From Syntrophaceae bacterium PtaB.Bin038 (lineage in GTDB: Bacteria; Desulfobacterota; Syntrophia; Syntrophales; UBA2192), in assembly GCA_002067855.1 (NCBI GenBank), contig MVQS01000027.1, positions 1 through 7,866 on the forward strand: 7,866 bases of DNA, in the 5' to 3' direction. The notes under the pieces were generated by a model. It did no database searches. It saw only the letters and a list, made by a program, of their open reading frames with translations, and was not told the DNA's origin. A program made the translations under genes and the position numbers. Below are positions 1 to 7,866 of the stretch, piece after piece. Each line of letters begins with the position of its first letter. Position 1 is the first letter of the stretch.

Positions 1-540
1 GTTGGCGTAGACGATGCGGCCCCCCGGGGTGATCTCGAGGATGCCCTCGGAGAGGCTGCCCAGCACGACCTCGAAATGCTTCCAGATGGTGAGCAGCTCC
101 TTCGTGATCTGCCGCGAATAGAGATTCTCGACCCCGAAGATCCGTTCCTGCACCTCCCGCGTCCGGCGGTGCTCGGCGTCGTGGAGCGCGGCGGCCACGT
201 ACTGGCCCATCTTGTCCAGGGGCCCCTTGGCGATGCAGGCGTTGGCCCCGATGGCCCGGAAGTCGATCTGCTCCTCGGCGGCCGCGGCCGAGAGGATGAT
301 GAGGTAGGTGTCCTTCATCTCGGGCATGGCCCGGATGATCTGGCAGAGCTTCCGGCCGTCGATGTTCGGCATGATGAGGTCCACGAAGATGACGTCGGGC
401 CGCCAGTGCTCGAGCAGATCCAGGGCGTGCAGGCCGTCCTCGGAGGTGCGGACCTCGTGCCCGTCCTTGCTCAGGAGCTTGGACATGTACTCGAGGATGA
501 TCGGGTGGTTGTCGACGACGAGGATCTTTTTCTTCTTCAT
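1..540 (-). CDS. REC-PAS response regulator (C-terminus beyond window)
   Basis: Only the first 180 codons are present; the gene runs off the left edge. Residues 5-125 form a receiver domain. The phosphoacceptor is D54 in VIFVDLIMPNIDG, the switch residue is S84 in LIILSA, and the conserved Lys is K105 in CIAKGP. The acidic pair is D10-N11 (VVDNHP), so the second acid is Asn, a variant that may change Mg2+ binding. After a helical linker, residues 160-180 (SEGILEITPGGRIVYAN) look like the start of a PAS domain. The output module is not visible; it could be a kinase, a GGDEF/EAL or another domain. The ATG overlaps the stop of the upstream cyclase gene by 4 bases (ATGA), so the two are probably translationally coupled. 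Inference: with its intact Asp this is the likeliest terminal acceptor of the local phosphorelay. REC identity is confident; the full architecture is unknown. Confidence 0.9.
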   Translation of the reverse strand, partial: MKKKKILVVDNHPIILEYMSKLLSKDGHEVRTSEDGLHALDLLEHWRPDVIFVDLIMPNIDGRKLCQIIRAMPEMKDTYLIILSAAAAEEQIDFRAIGANACIAKGPLDKMGQYVAAALHDAEHRRTREVQERIFGVENLYSRQITKELLTIWKHFEVVLGSLSEGILEITPGGRIVYAN

Positions 541-1505
541 GCCGTGCATCCTTTCGCTTCGGCGTCCCGGGCCTCCGCACCCCGCACCGCGTTGCGCCCC
601 GCCCGCTTGGCCTGGTAGAGGAACGCGTCGGCCTGCTCCATCAGCTGGTCGAAGGTGACCCGCCCGCTCTGCAGCGCGGGCCGGTAACTGGCGACCCCGA
701 AGCTGGCCGTGATGCGGACCCCCCCGTCCCTGAGCCCGAAGGGGGTCTCCGCGACGAGCCGCCGCAGCCGCTCCGCCACGATGCAGGCCGGGGAGAGATC
801 CGTCTCCGGCAGGACGATGAGGAACTCCTCGCCGCCGTAGCGGGCCGCCCAGTCGATGTCGATCCGGATCGAGCCGGCCAGCCGGCCCGCGAAATCCTTC
901 AGGACACGATCGCCGGTGCCGTGCCCGTGCCGGTCGTTGACGGTCTTGAAGTGGTCGATGTCGCACATGATCAGCGACAGCGGGCGCCCGTAACGCCGGG
1001 AGCGCTTGAGCTCCTGCGGCAGGCGCTCCATGAGGTACACCCGGTTGAAGACCCCCGTGAGGGGGTCACGGATCGACAGGGCGCGGACTTCCTCGTTCGT
1101 CAGCCGCAGGGACCGCTCGAGATCGACGATCCGCCGCGCCGCCGCGATGCGGGCCGACAGTTCCGCCGGGTCGAGGGGCCGGGTCAGGACGGCATCCGCA
1201 CCGGCCGCCAGCGCCTTCAGGACGAGCGCCTTGCGCCTGCCCCGTGCGAGAATCAGGACATAGACGTAGGCGGCCGCCCCGCGGGCGCGGATGGCGCGGC
1301 ACAGTTCGCAGCCGTCCAGGCCGGCCGGCTCCGCCGACGCGATCACGATGGGAAACGGCTCCCGTTCCAGGGCGGCAAGGGCCCCGGGGCCGCTCGTCAC
1401 GGCCTCGATGCGGCGGTACCCGGCGCCGGCGAGGGTTGTTGCCAGCAGTCCGCTTTCAACGGGATCGTCGACGGCGATCAGGATGGACACGGCCTGTTCG
1501 TTCAT
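537..1505 (-). CDS. Diguanylate cyclase with degenerate receiver domain (REC-GGDEF)
   Basis: 322 residues. The C-terminal half (about 143-310) is a GGDEF domain, which makes cyclic di-GMP from two GTP. It shows DPLTGVFNR at 147-155, the metal/substrate segment DIDHFKTVND at 182-191, the active-site GGEEF at 224-228 and ASFGVA near 266-271. The usual RxxD inhibitory site five residues before the signature is not in register: the sequence is RIDIDWAARYGGEEF, with Arg one position too far away, so product inhibition may be weak. The N-terminal 125 residues have a receiver fold and keep acidic D13-D14, but the phosphoacceptor position is S57 (IASAEPAGLDG), the Thr/Ser position is A87 and the Lys position is R109. 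It is therefore a pseudo-receiver. The chosen ATG has a GGGAGGG ribosome binding site 8 bases upstream; a longer in-frame start at 1682 would overlap the HPt gene and adds a low-complexity Arg/Pro/Ser-rich leader, so it is rejected. No membrane segment is seen. Confidence 0.93.
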   Translation of the reverse strand: MNEQAVSILIAVDDPVESGLLATTLAGAGYRRIEAVTSGPGALAALEREPFPIVIASAEPAGLDGCELCRAIRARGAAAYVYVLILARGRRKALVLKALAAGADAVLTRPLDPAELSARIAAARRIVDLERSLRLTNEEVRALSIRDPLTGVFNRVYLMERLPQELKRSRRYGRPLSLIMCDIDHFKTVNDRHGHGTGDRVLKDFAGRLAGSIRIDIDWAARYGGEEFLIVLPETDLSPACIVAERLRRLVAETPFGLRDGGVRITASFGVASYRPALQSGRVTFDQLMEQADAFLYQAKRAGRNAVRGAEARDAEAKGCTA

Positions 1506-1517
1506 TCGGTCAACCCT

Positions 1518-1540
1518 CCCCGGTCCGGCGCGGACCGGGG
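1518..1540 (-). promoter_or_regulatory. Strong hairpin overlapping the ribosome binding site of the REC-GGDEF gene
   Basis: The ten bases 1518-1527 (CCCCGGTCCG) are perfectly complementary to 1531-1540 (CGGACCGGGG), leaving a 3-base loop. In the minus-strand transcript the 3' arm ends in the first Gs of the GGGAGGG Shine-Dalgarno, 8 bases before the ATG at 1505. A weaker GC hairpin (GGGGG 1566-1570, CCCCC 1574-1578) lies between it and the HPt stop. There is no T-tract on either strand, so a classical intrinsic terminator is unlikely. The structure could lower cyclase translation relative to the kinase and HPt or stabilise an mRNA end. The pairing is read directly; the role is inferred. Confidence 0.6.
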
Positions 1541-1587
1541 GTCTCGCAGTTTCGTTTCCGGGGCCGGGGGCAGCCCCCTCGAGGCGT

Positions 1588-1908
1588 TCAGGGATGCCCG
1601 AGGGCCGCGGCGATCGCGGCGAGCTTCCGCTCGAGCTCCCCGATGGCCTCGCCGGCCCCGTCGAGCTTCTGCGCCCGGGCATCCGCCTCGACGCGCCGGG
1701 CGATCTCGCAGATGTCGCTGAACCCTAGGTTGGCCGAAGCCCCCTTCAGGGAATGGGCCGACATCACGACGCCCTGGCTGTTTCGCGCTGCGTAGGCCTC
1801 GCGCAGCTTGTCGAGGTCCGCCGCGCCGACGCTGACGAACAGTTCGGCCATCTCCCGAAAGTCCTGCTCGTCGAGCCCGATCGTCTCCGCCATCTCGCTG
1901 AATTTCAT
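1588..1908 (-). CDS. Free-standing histidine phosphotransfer (HPt) protein
   Basis: 106 residues, a normal size for a single HPt four-helix bundle. The signature SAHSLKGASANLG at 50-62 places the phosphorylatable histidine at H52, followed by the usual L-K-G. The rest is helical and acidic/Ala-rich as in the family, and there is no kinase or receiver domain. HPt proteins shuttle phosphate from the receiver of a hybrid kinase to the receiver of a response regulator, in the cytosol. It lies 66 bases downstream of the hybrid kinase stop and 82 bases upstream of the cyclase start, all on the same strand, so the kinase's second receiver is the natural donor. The ATG at 1908 follows GGGGTGA with a short spacer, a modest ribosome binding site. 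The identity is firm; the partners are inferred from gene order. Confidence 0.93.
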   Translation of the reverse strand: MKFSEMAETIGLDEQDFREMAELFVSVGAADLDKLREAYAARNSQGVVMSAHSLKGASANLGFSDICEIARRVEADARAQKLDGAGEAIGELERKLAAIAAALGHP

Positions 1909-1952
1909 CGTTCACCCCGGCTGTCTTTCTTTTCCGTTTGCCCTTCTTTTCT

Positions 1953-1974
1953 GATCTTCCTACCTTCTTACCTT

Positions 1975-1976
<2 letters not shown>
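1953..1976 (-). repeat. Tandem purine octamers at the end of the hybrid kinase gene
   Basis: On the minus strand the sequence reads AGAAGGTA twice (1969-1976, then 1961-1968), followed by the related GGAAGATC (1953-1960). The first octamer begins inside the TAG stop codon of the kinase (1975-1977). The remaining gap up to the HPt gene stays purine-rich (AGAAAAGAAGG, GGAAAAGAAAGA). A related pair, AGAAGGCA and GGAAGGCA, occurs at the end of the YhaM-like gene. It may be a lineage-specific intergenic repeat; the function is unknown. Confidence 0.55.
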
Positions 1977-4845
<2,869 letters not shown>

Positions 4846-5110
4846 TCTCTCGTCCTGATCGCGTCGTGAAGGAGGGTGACTCGGGCCGCGGCGATTCCCT
4901 CCCCGCGCGGGCCATACGCACCTCACCGACAGGGAAGAGATGCACGAAACATACCAAGGATGGGGCCGCGGCCCCCCGCCCGCCCTGCGCCCCGCAGCGT
5001 GAAACAGGGCAACGATTTCAACCTGTTATCCGCAGCCGGTTCCTCCCTTTATCGCACGCATATTCTGTGGTAAAGAAGCGGCGGACACCCAGGGCAAGGA
5101 AAGGGTCAAC
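4846..5110. other. Divergent intergenic region between the kinase cluster and maf
   Basis: 265 bases separate the two divergent starts, and no gene is supported here. It must hold the promoters of both transcription units, but I see no convincing -35/-10 pair on either strand. The least GC-rich part is 5002-5075, where TATTCT (5061-5066) is a weak -10 candidate for maf without a matching -35. Two symmetric sites are readable: a perfect 14-base palindrome GGGGCCGCGGCCCC (4962-4975), and AACAGG (5003-5008) facing CCTGTT (5022-5027) across 13 bases, a possible operator half-site pair. The maf ribosome binding site is AAGGAAAGGG just before the ATG at 5111. Confidence 0.5.
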
Positions 5111-5716
5111 ATGGCAGCGAGTCGGCTCATTCTGGCCTCGGCCTCCCCCCGCCGCGAGGAGATGCTGCGGATGCTGGGCGTGGAGTTCGCCGTCCTGCAC
5201 AGCAACGTGGACGAAAACCCGCGCGCCGGGGAGTCGCCGGAGGCGTACGCCCTGAGGCTCTCCGAGGCGAAGGCGAGGGCCGTTGCCGGCATGAGGCCCG
5301 GATGCTGGGTTCTGGGCGCGGACACGATCGTGACGATCGACGGGGAGCTGCTGGGAAAGCCCCGCACCCCGGACGAGGCCAGGGGCATGATCCGCAAGCT
5401 CAGCGGGCGGGCGCACACGGTCATCACCGCCTTCACCCTGTTCAACAGCGAACGGGCCGAGCCGATCCGCAGGGCCGTCTCGTCGCAGGTGCTCTTCAAG
5501 GAGATCCCCGACGACGAGCTGGAGTGGTACGTGGCGACCGATGAGCCCTACGACAAGGCCGGCGGGTACGCCGTCCAGGGAAAGGCCTCCGTCCTCGTCT
5601 CCGAGGTCCACGGGTCCTGGACCAACGTCGTGGGGCTGCCGCTCTGCGAGGTCGTCGAGGCCCTGAAGGGGCTGGGCCTGGTTGATTTCACAAGGAGGGA
5701 CGCATGTCCGACGTAA
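5111..5716 (+). CDS. maf: Maf-family nucleoside triphosphate pyrophosphatase
   Basis: 201 residues, typical for the family, which hydrolyses canonical or modified NTPs to NMP and pyrophosphate and is linked to division arrest and nucleotide pool cleaning. Visible signatures are the N-terminal LILASASPRR at 6-15, the catalytic acidic motif GADTIV with D71, LGKP at 81-84, SGRAHTV at 98-104, and YDKAGGYAVQG at 147-157 followed by SWTNVVGLPL. The DKAGGY form resembles the YhdE-type (dTTP/UTP) branch more than the YceF type, a call made by eye. The start is set by AAGGAAAGGG a few bases upstream and by the family N-terminus beginning almost at once. It is divergent from the kinase cluster and its 3' end overlaps the next gene by 13 bases, so the pair is one transcript. 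Confidence 0.95.
   Translation: MAASRLILASASPRREEMLRMLGVEFAVLHSNVDENPRAGESPEAYALRLSEAKARAVAGMRPGCWVLGADTIVTIDGELLGKPRTPDEARGMIRKLSGRAHTVITAFTLFNSERAEPIRRAVSSQVLFKEIPDDELEWYVATDEPYDKAGGYAVQGKASVLVSEVHGSWTNVVGLPLCEVVEALKGLGLVDFTRRDACPT
5693..5698 (+). promoter_or_regulatory. Ribosome binding site of the yggS-type gene inside maf
   Basis: A perfect AGGAGG lies 5 bases before the ATG at 5704, inside the last codons of maf. It fixes the start of the next gene and shows that its translation begins before maf has terminated (maf stop 5714-5716). Confidence 0.8.
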
Positions 5717-6393
5717 CGGAGAACATCCTCCGGGTCCGGGAGCGGATCGCCGCCGCCGCCGCGCGGGCCGGCCGCGACCCGTCCGGGGTGCGGCTCATGG
5801 GGGTCACCAAGACGGTCGGCGACGACCGGATCCGGCAGGCCATCGCGGCGGGCATCGACATCATCGGCGAGAACTACGTCCAGGAGGCCAGGCGGAAGAT
5901 CGAGCTGATGGGCAAAAACGTGGAGTGGCACTTCATCGGCCACCTGCAGACCAACAAGGCCAAGTACGCCGTGCGCCTCTTCGACATGATCCACTCCGTG
6001 AACCGGATGAGCCTCGCCGAGGAGCTCAACCGCCGGGCGGGCGCCGCGGGGGTCGTCTGCCGCGTCCTCATCGAGGTGAACCTCGGCGGCGAGGAGTCGA
6101 AGAGCGGGGCGCCGCCCGACGAGGCGCCGGGGCTCATCCGCGCCGTGGCGCAGATGCCGAACCTCTCCATCCGGGGACTCATGACGATGGCGCCCTGGTA
6201 CGACGACCCGGAAAAGGCAAGGCCCTGTTTCGCGGGGCTGCGGGCGCTGCGCGATCAAATCGCCGCGGAGAACATCCCGAACGTCACGATGCGGGAGCTG
6301 TCCATGGGGATGACGGACGATTTCGAGGTGGCCGTCGAGGAGGGCTCCACCATCGTCCGGATCGGACGGGCGATCTTCGGGGAAAGGACCTGA
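5704..6393 (+). CDS. yggS: YggS/PLPBP-family pyridoxal phosphate homeostasis protein
   Basis: 229 residues, the usual length for this single-domain alanine-racemase-like TIM-barrel protein. Such proteins bind pyridoxal 5'-phosphate and buffer vitamin B6 and amino/keto acid pools without a known catalytic reaction. The PLP lysine is K36 in GVTKT, the same position as in E. coli YggS. Other family motifs are GENYVQE at 55-61, HFIGHLQTNK at 76-85, RGLMTMAP at 157-164 and the phosphate-binding end SMGMTDDFEVAVEEGST at 200-216 followed by IVRIGRAIFG. The start has an ideal AGGAGG 5 bases upstream and overlaps maf by 13 bases in another frame. It is convergent with the YhaM-like gene. Identity is very secure. 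Confidence 0.97.
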   Translation: MSDVTENILRVRERIAAAAARAGRDPSGVRLMGVTKTVGDDRIRQAIAAGIDIIGENYVQEARRKIELMGKNVEWHFIGHLQTNKAKYAVRLFDMIHSVNRMSLAEELNRRAGAAGVVCRVLIEVNLGGEESKSGAPPDEAPGLIRAVAQMPNLSIRGLMTMAPWYDDPEKARPCFAGLRALRDQIAAENIPNVTMRELSMGMTDDFEVAVEEGSTIVRIGRAIFGERT

Positions 6394-6401
6394 GGAACAA
6401 T

Positions 6402-6487
6402 GGAGTGCTGGAGTAATGGAATAATGGGTTCTTGACCGGATTCTCCTTCCTGCCCGGTCTTCCAGTATTCCATCATTCCAGCATTCC
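6402..6487. repeat. Inverted repeat built of TGGARTNN octamers, convergent intergenic
   Basis: Arms 6402-6428 and 6461-6487 are complementary at 22 of 27 positions by hand alignment. Each arm is itself a run of 8-base units: TGGAGTGC, TGGAGTAA, TGGAATAA on the left; on the opposite strand of the right arm TGGAATGC, TGGAATGA, TGGAATAC. Inside lies a second stem, GACCGG (6434-6439) with CCGGTC (6454-6459). The element fills the gap between two convergent genes and could act as a bidirectional transcript end, although there is no T-tract. It looks like a dispersed genomic repeat family; copy number cannot be judged here. Confidence 0.7.
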
Positions 6488-6511
6488 TTCTTCACCTCCC
6501 TGCCTTCCGCC

Positions 6512-7468
6512 CTATGCCTTCTGCCCTCCCTTGTACAGAAACCGCTCGAAGAACCGGTGGAAGAGGGTCCACTCCGAGTCCTCGGCGCCCGAGTTGCCGA
6601 TGAACTCCTGGAAGGCCATCACCTTGGCGTCGAGGTCGTCGATGTAGTGGACGATCAGGGCCTCCACGGTCTTGGGCCGCTTGGGGGAGCCGAAGTCGAG
6701 CTCGCCGTGATGGGCGAGGACCACGTGCTTGAGCTCCAGGGCCAGGTCCGCCGGGAACCCCTCGATCGACGCGATCTTCCGGTCGAGCATCTCGACCCCG
6801 AGCAGGATGTGTCCCACGAGCCTTCCCGGCGTCGAGTAGTCGATCGTGCGGTCGTAGGTGAACTCCTCGATCTTGCCGATGTCGTGCAGGATCCCGCCGG
6901 CGATCAGCATGTCCCGGTTCGTCGTCGGGTAGTGCCTCGCGAGGAAGTCCAGGATCCGCACCGTGGACAGGGTGTGCTCCAGCAGCCCCCCGAGGTAGGC
7001 GTGGTGGAACCCCTTCGCGGCGGGGGCCCGCTTGAGGCGCGAGGCCAGCTCCGCGTCGTCCAGGAAGGCCGCCAGAAGCTTCTTCAGCCAGGGGTCCTCC
7101 ACGGTGGCCGCGTACCCCGCCAGCGCCGCGAACATTTCCTCCACGTCGAACCTGGTGGTGGGAACGTAATCCCAGGGGTCGATTCCGGTCTCCTCCATCT
7201 TCCGGATGTCGAGCACGGAGAGCTGCGTCGCATCGCGGTAGCTCACCGCGCGGCCCTGCACGGCGACGATGTCCCCCTTGCGGAAGAGCGGGTCGAGGGC
7301 GGAGACGTTGTCCCAGACGCGCCCCTCGATATCCCCCGTCCGGTCGCGGAGCTTCACGCTGAGATAGGGCGCCCCCTTCTGCGAGTAGGCGAGATTCTTC
7401 TCCACGACGAGGAAGGACCCCCTGATCTTTTCCCCGGCCTTGATGTCTTTCACATAGATGGATTTCAT
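6512..7468 (-). CDS. yhaM: YhaM-family 3'-5' exoribonuclease (OB-fold plus HD domain)
   Basis: 318 residues, close to Bacillus YhaM. The N-terminal 90 residues read as an OB-fold nucleic-acid binding domain (YVKDIKAGEKIRGSFLVVEK, then YLSVKLRDRTGDIEGRVWD and GDIVAVQGRA). The HD domain follows: FHHAYLGGLLEHT with H165, the metal-binding pair H195-D196 in GGILHDIGK, VGHILLG, HVVLAHHGELDFGSPKRPKT with H253-H254, and HYIDDLDAKV around 274-283. The family degrades RNA, and in some hosts single-stranded DNA, from the 3' end with divalent metal. The start at 7468 is set by AAAGGGA just upstream and by the family N-terminus; a longer in-frame start at 7624 would read through the structured intergenic region and is rejected. 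Its stop lies in a purine-rich repeat (AGAAGGCA). It runs convergent to yggS and downstream of fdhD. The family call is firm; the substrate is inferred. Confidence 0.9.
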   Translation of the reverse strand: MKSIYVKDIKAGEKIRGSFLVVEKNLAYSQKGAPYLSVKLRDRTGDIEGRVWDNVSALDPLFRKGDIVAVQGRAVSYRDATQLSVLDIRKMEETGIDPWDYVPTTRFDVEEMFAALAGYAATVEDPWLKKLLAAFLDDAELASRLKRAPAAKGFHHAYLGGLLEHTLSTVRILDFLARHYPTTNRDMLIAGGILHDIGKIEEFTYDRTIDYSTPGRLVGHILLGVEMLDRKIASIEGFPADLALELKHVVLAHHGELDFGSPKRPKTVEALIVHYIDDLDAKVMAFQEFIGNSGAEDSEWTLFHRFFERFLYKGGQKA

Positions 7469-7494
7469 CCGGTCCCTTTCCGATTTTATTTCCC

Positions 7495-7542
7495 GACGCA
7501 CGGCCGCCGTCGTTGGGTGCGTCCGTGCGCTTTCCGTGCGTC
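7495..7542 (-). repeat. Inverted repeat in the leader of the YhaM-like gene
   Basis: GACGCACGG (7495-7503) is perfectly complementary to CCGTGCGTC (7534-7542), enclosing 30 bases. CCGTGCG also recurs directly at 7523-7529 and 7534-7540, so two alternative pairings with the left arm exist. The right edge of the YhaM-like start is 27 bases away, so the structure would lie in its mRNA leader if transcription begins upstream. No T-tract follows on either strand. Confidence 0.5.
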
Positions 7543-7589
7543 CGAGTCGCAGGGCAGGGTTCTGACTGCGAGTTGACACATCCCGGGTA

Positions 7590-7683
7590 ACCGCTCTTGG
7601 CGAAGCGAAGCGGCCGCCGCGCAAACTGTTTGAGCCCGAAGGGCGAGTTCTTGCGTCTTCAGCGAAGCGGGCGGTAGAGCGGT
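7590..7683. repeat. Nested palindromic intergenic element downstream of fdhD
   Basis: A 94-base element with outer arms ACCGCTCT (7590-7597) and AGAGCGGT (7676-7683), then CCGCC (7614-7618) with GGCGG (7670-7674), then CGCAA (7620-7624) with TTGCG (7651-7655), and an inner stem GCCC-GAA-GGGC (7634-7644). A separate small palindrome, CAAACTGTTTG, occupies 7622-7632. The 10-mer AGCGAAGCGG occurs directly on both sides (7604-7613 and 7661-7670). The gap between the two minus-strand genes (7469-7715) contains no supported gene. The core resembles, from memory, repeats found at gene ends in several proteobacteria. Confidence 0.6.
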
Positions 7684-7715
7684 CGAAGAGGTCTCATCGC
7701 AGGAAGAACTCTGTT

Positions 7716-7866
7716 CTACGGCGAGAGGTATTCGTTCCCCGCATAGACGATGAACGTCCCTCCCCGCACGTACCCGACGATCGAGATTCCCAGGCCCTCC
7801 GCCAGCGCCACGGCCCTCGACGTGGCCGCCGAGTGGGAGACGATGCACGGGACTCCCATCCGCCGG
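7716..7866 (-). CDS. fdhD: FdhD C-terminus (formate dehydrogenase accessory sulfurtransferase), 5' part beyond window
   Basis: Only the last 49 complete codons and the stop (7716-7718) are present; the gene enters from the right edge. The readable protein contains GVPCIVSHSAATSRAVALAE, then LGISIVGYVRGGTFIVYAG and the end NEYLSP. This matches the family's C-terminal pattern of hydrophobic strand, S-x-SA-x-TS-x-AV-x-LA helix, then GF-x-R and VY. FdhD moves sulfur from the cysteine desulfurase to the molybdenum/tungsten bis-PGD cofactor of formate dehydrogenase. The sulfur-transferring CxxC loop lies upstream and is not visible. It implies a molybdo- or tungsto-formate dehydrogenase in this organism. 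The match is by eye to a short segment, so there is some doubt. Confidence 0.82.
   Translation of the reverse strand, partial: RRMGVPCIVSHSAATSRAVALAEGLGISIVGYVRGGTFIVYAGNEYLSP

Noticed and set aside
1518..1540. Intrinsic terminator after the HPt gene
   Set aside because: The hairpin is strong, but in the minus-strand transcript it is followed by AGGGTTGACC, not a U-tract, and the next gene is in the same operon.
1506..1682. N-terminal extension of the REC-GGDEF gene from an upstream ATG
   Set aside because: It would add an Arg/Pro/Ser-rich stretch and overlap the HPt gene by 95 bases; the ATG at 1505 has a good ribosome binding site and the receiver begins there.
4846..4926. Longer start for the hybrid kinase at 4926
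   Set aside because: The extra 27 residues are Arg/Pro-rich with no fold, and the internal ATG at 4845 has AGGA at proper spacing. It remains possible, but is less likely.
7573..7578. TTGACA resembling a -35 box on the plus strand
   Set aside because: No -10-like hexamer lies 16-18 bases downstream, and transcription from it would run antisense into fdhD.
7469..7624. Longer start for the YhaM-like gene
   Set aside because: The added residues would be encoded by the palindromic and inverted-repeat leader, and family members start at the MKSIYVKDIK-like segment.
7486..7848. 120-codon minus-strand frame across the fdhD end and the intergenic region
   Set aside because: Its sequence is unlike any family I know and is out of frame with the recognisable FdhD C-terminus that ends at 7716.

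Overview
The window is very GC-rich, with G/C strongly favoured at third codon positions. It looks like a chromosomal stretch from a Gram-negative bacterium. My best guess is a Desulfobacterota (deltaproteobacterial) lineage. The guess rests on a cytosolic multi-PAS hybrid kinase with a CH-x3-C-P-x5-C-P cluster in its first PAS domain, on short octamer-type intergenic repeats, and on an fdhD end beside a YhaM-like exoribonuclease. It draws on remembered resemblance, not on any search.

Left part (1-4845, all minus strand): a signalling cluster read right to left. First comes a soluble hybrid histidine kinase (PAS-PAS-PAS-HisKA-HATPase-REC-REC). A free-standing histidine phosphotransfer (HPt) protein follows, then a receiver-GGDEF diguanylate cyclase, then a REC-PAS protein cut by the window edge. 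Together they can encode a full His-Asp-His-Asp phosphorelay. The kinase's first receiver lacks the phosphoacceptor Asp and its second is canonical. The cyclase's receiver has lost Asp, Thr/Ser and Lys, so it should not be a normal phosphate acceptor. The last protein has an intact acceptor Asp and is the better candidate for the relay's end point. The cyclase and the last gene overlap by 4 bases, and a very strong hairpin sits on the cyclase's ribosome binding site.

Middle (4846-6393): a 265-base divergent intergenic region, then maf (nucleotide pyrophosphatase) and a yggS-type PLP protein on the plus strand, overlapping by 13 bases. These are housekeeping genes and probably unrelated to the signalling cluster.

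Right part (6394-7866): a 118-base convergent gap carries an inverted repeat built from TGGARTNN octamers. Then, on the minus strand, come a YhaM-family OB-fold/HD 3'-5' exoribonuclease, a 247-base intergenic region with two structured elements, and the C-terminal 49 codons of fdhD, which continues beyond the window.

No tRNA, rRNA, CRISPR array, transposase or clear intrinsic terminator with a T-tract was seen. The points most worth a second look are the relay with its pseudo-receiver cyclase, the hairpin over that gene's ribosome binding site, and the three intergenic repeat elements.
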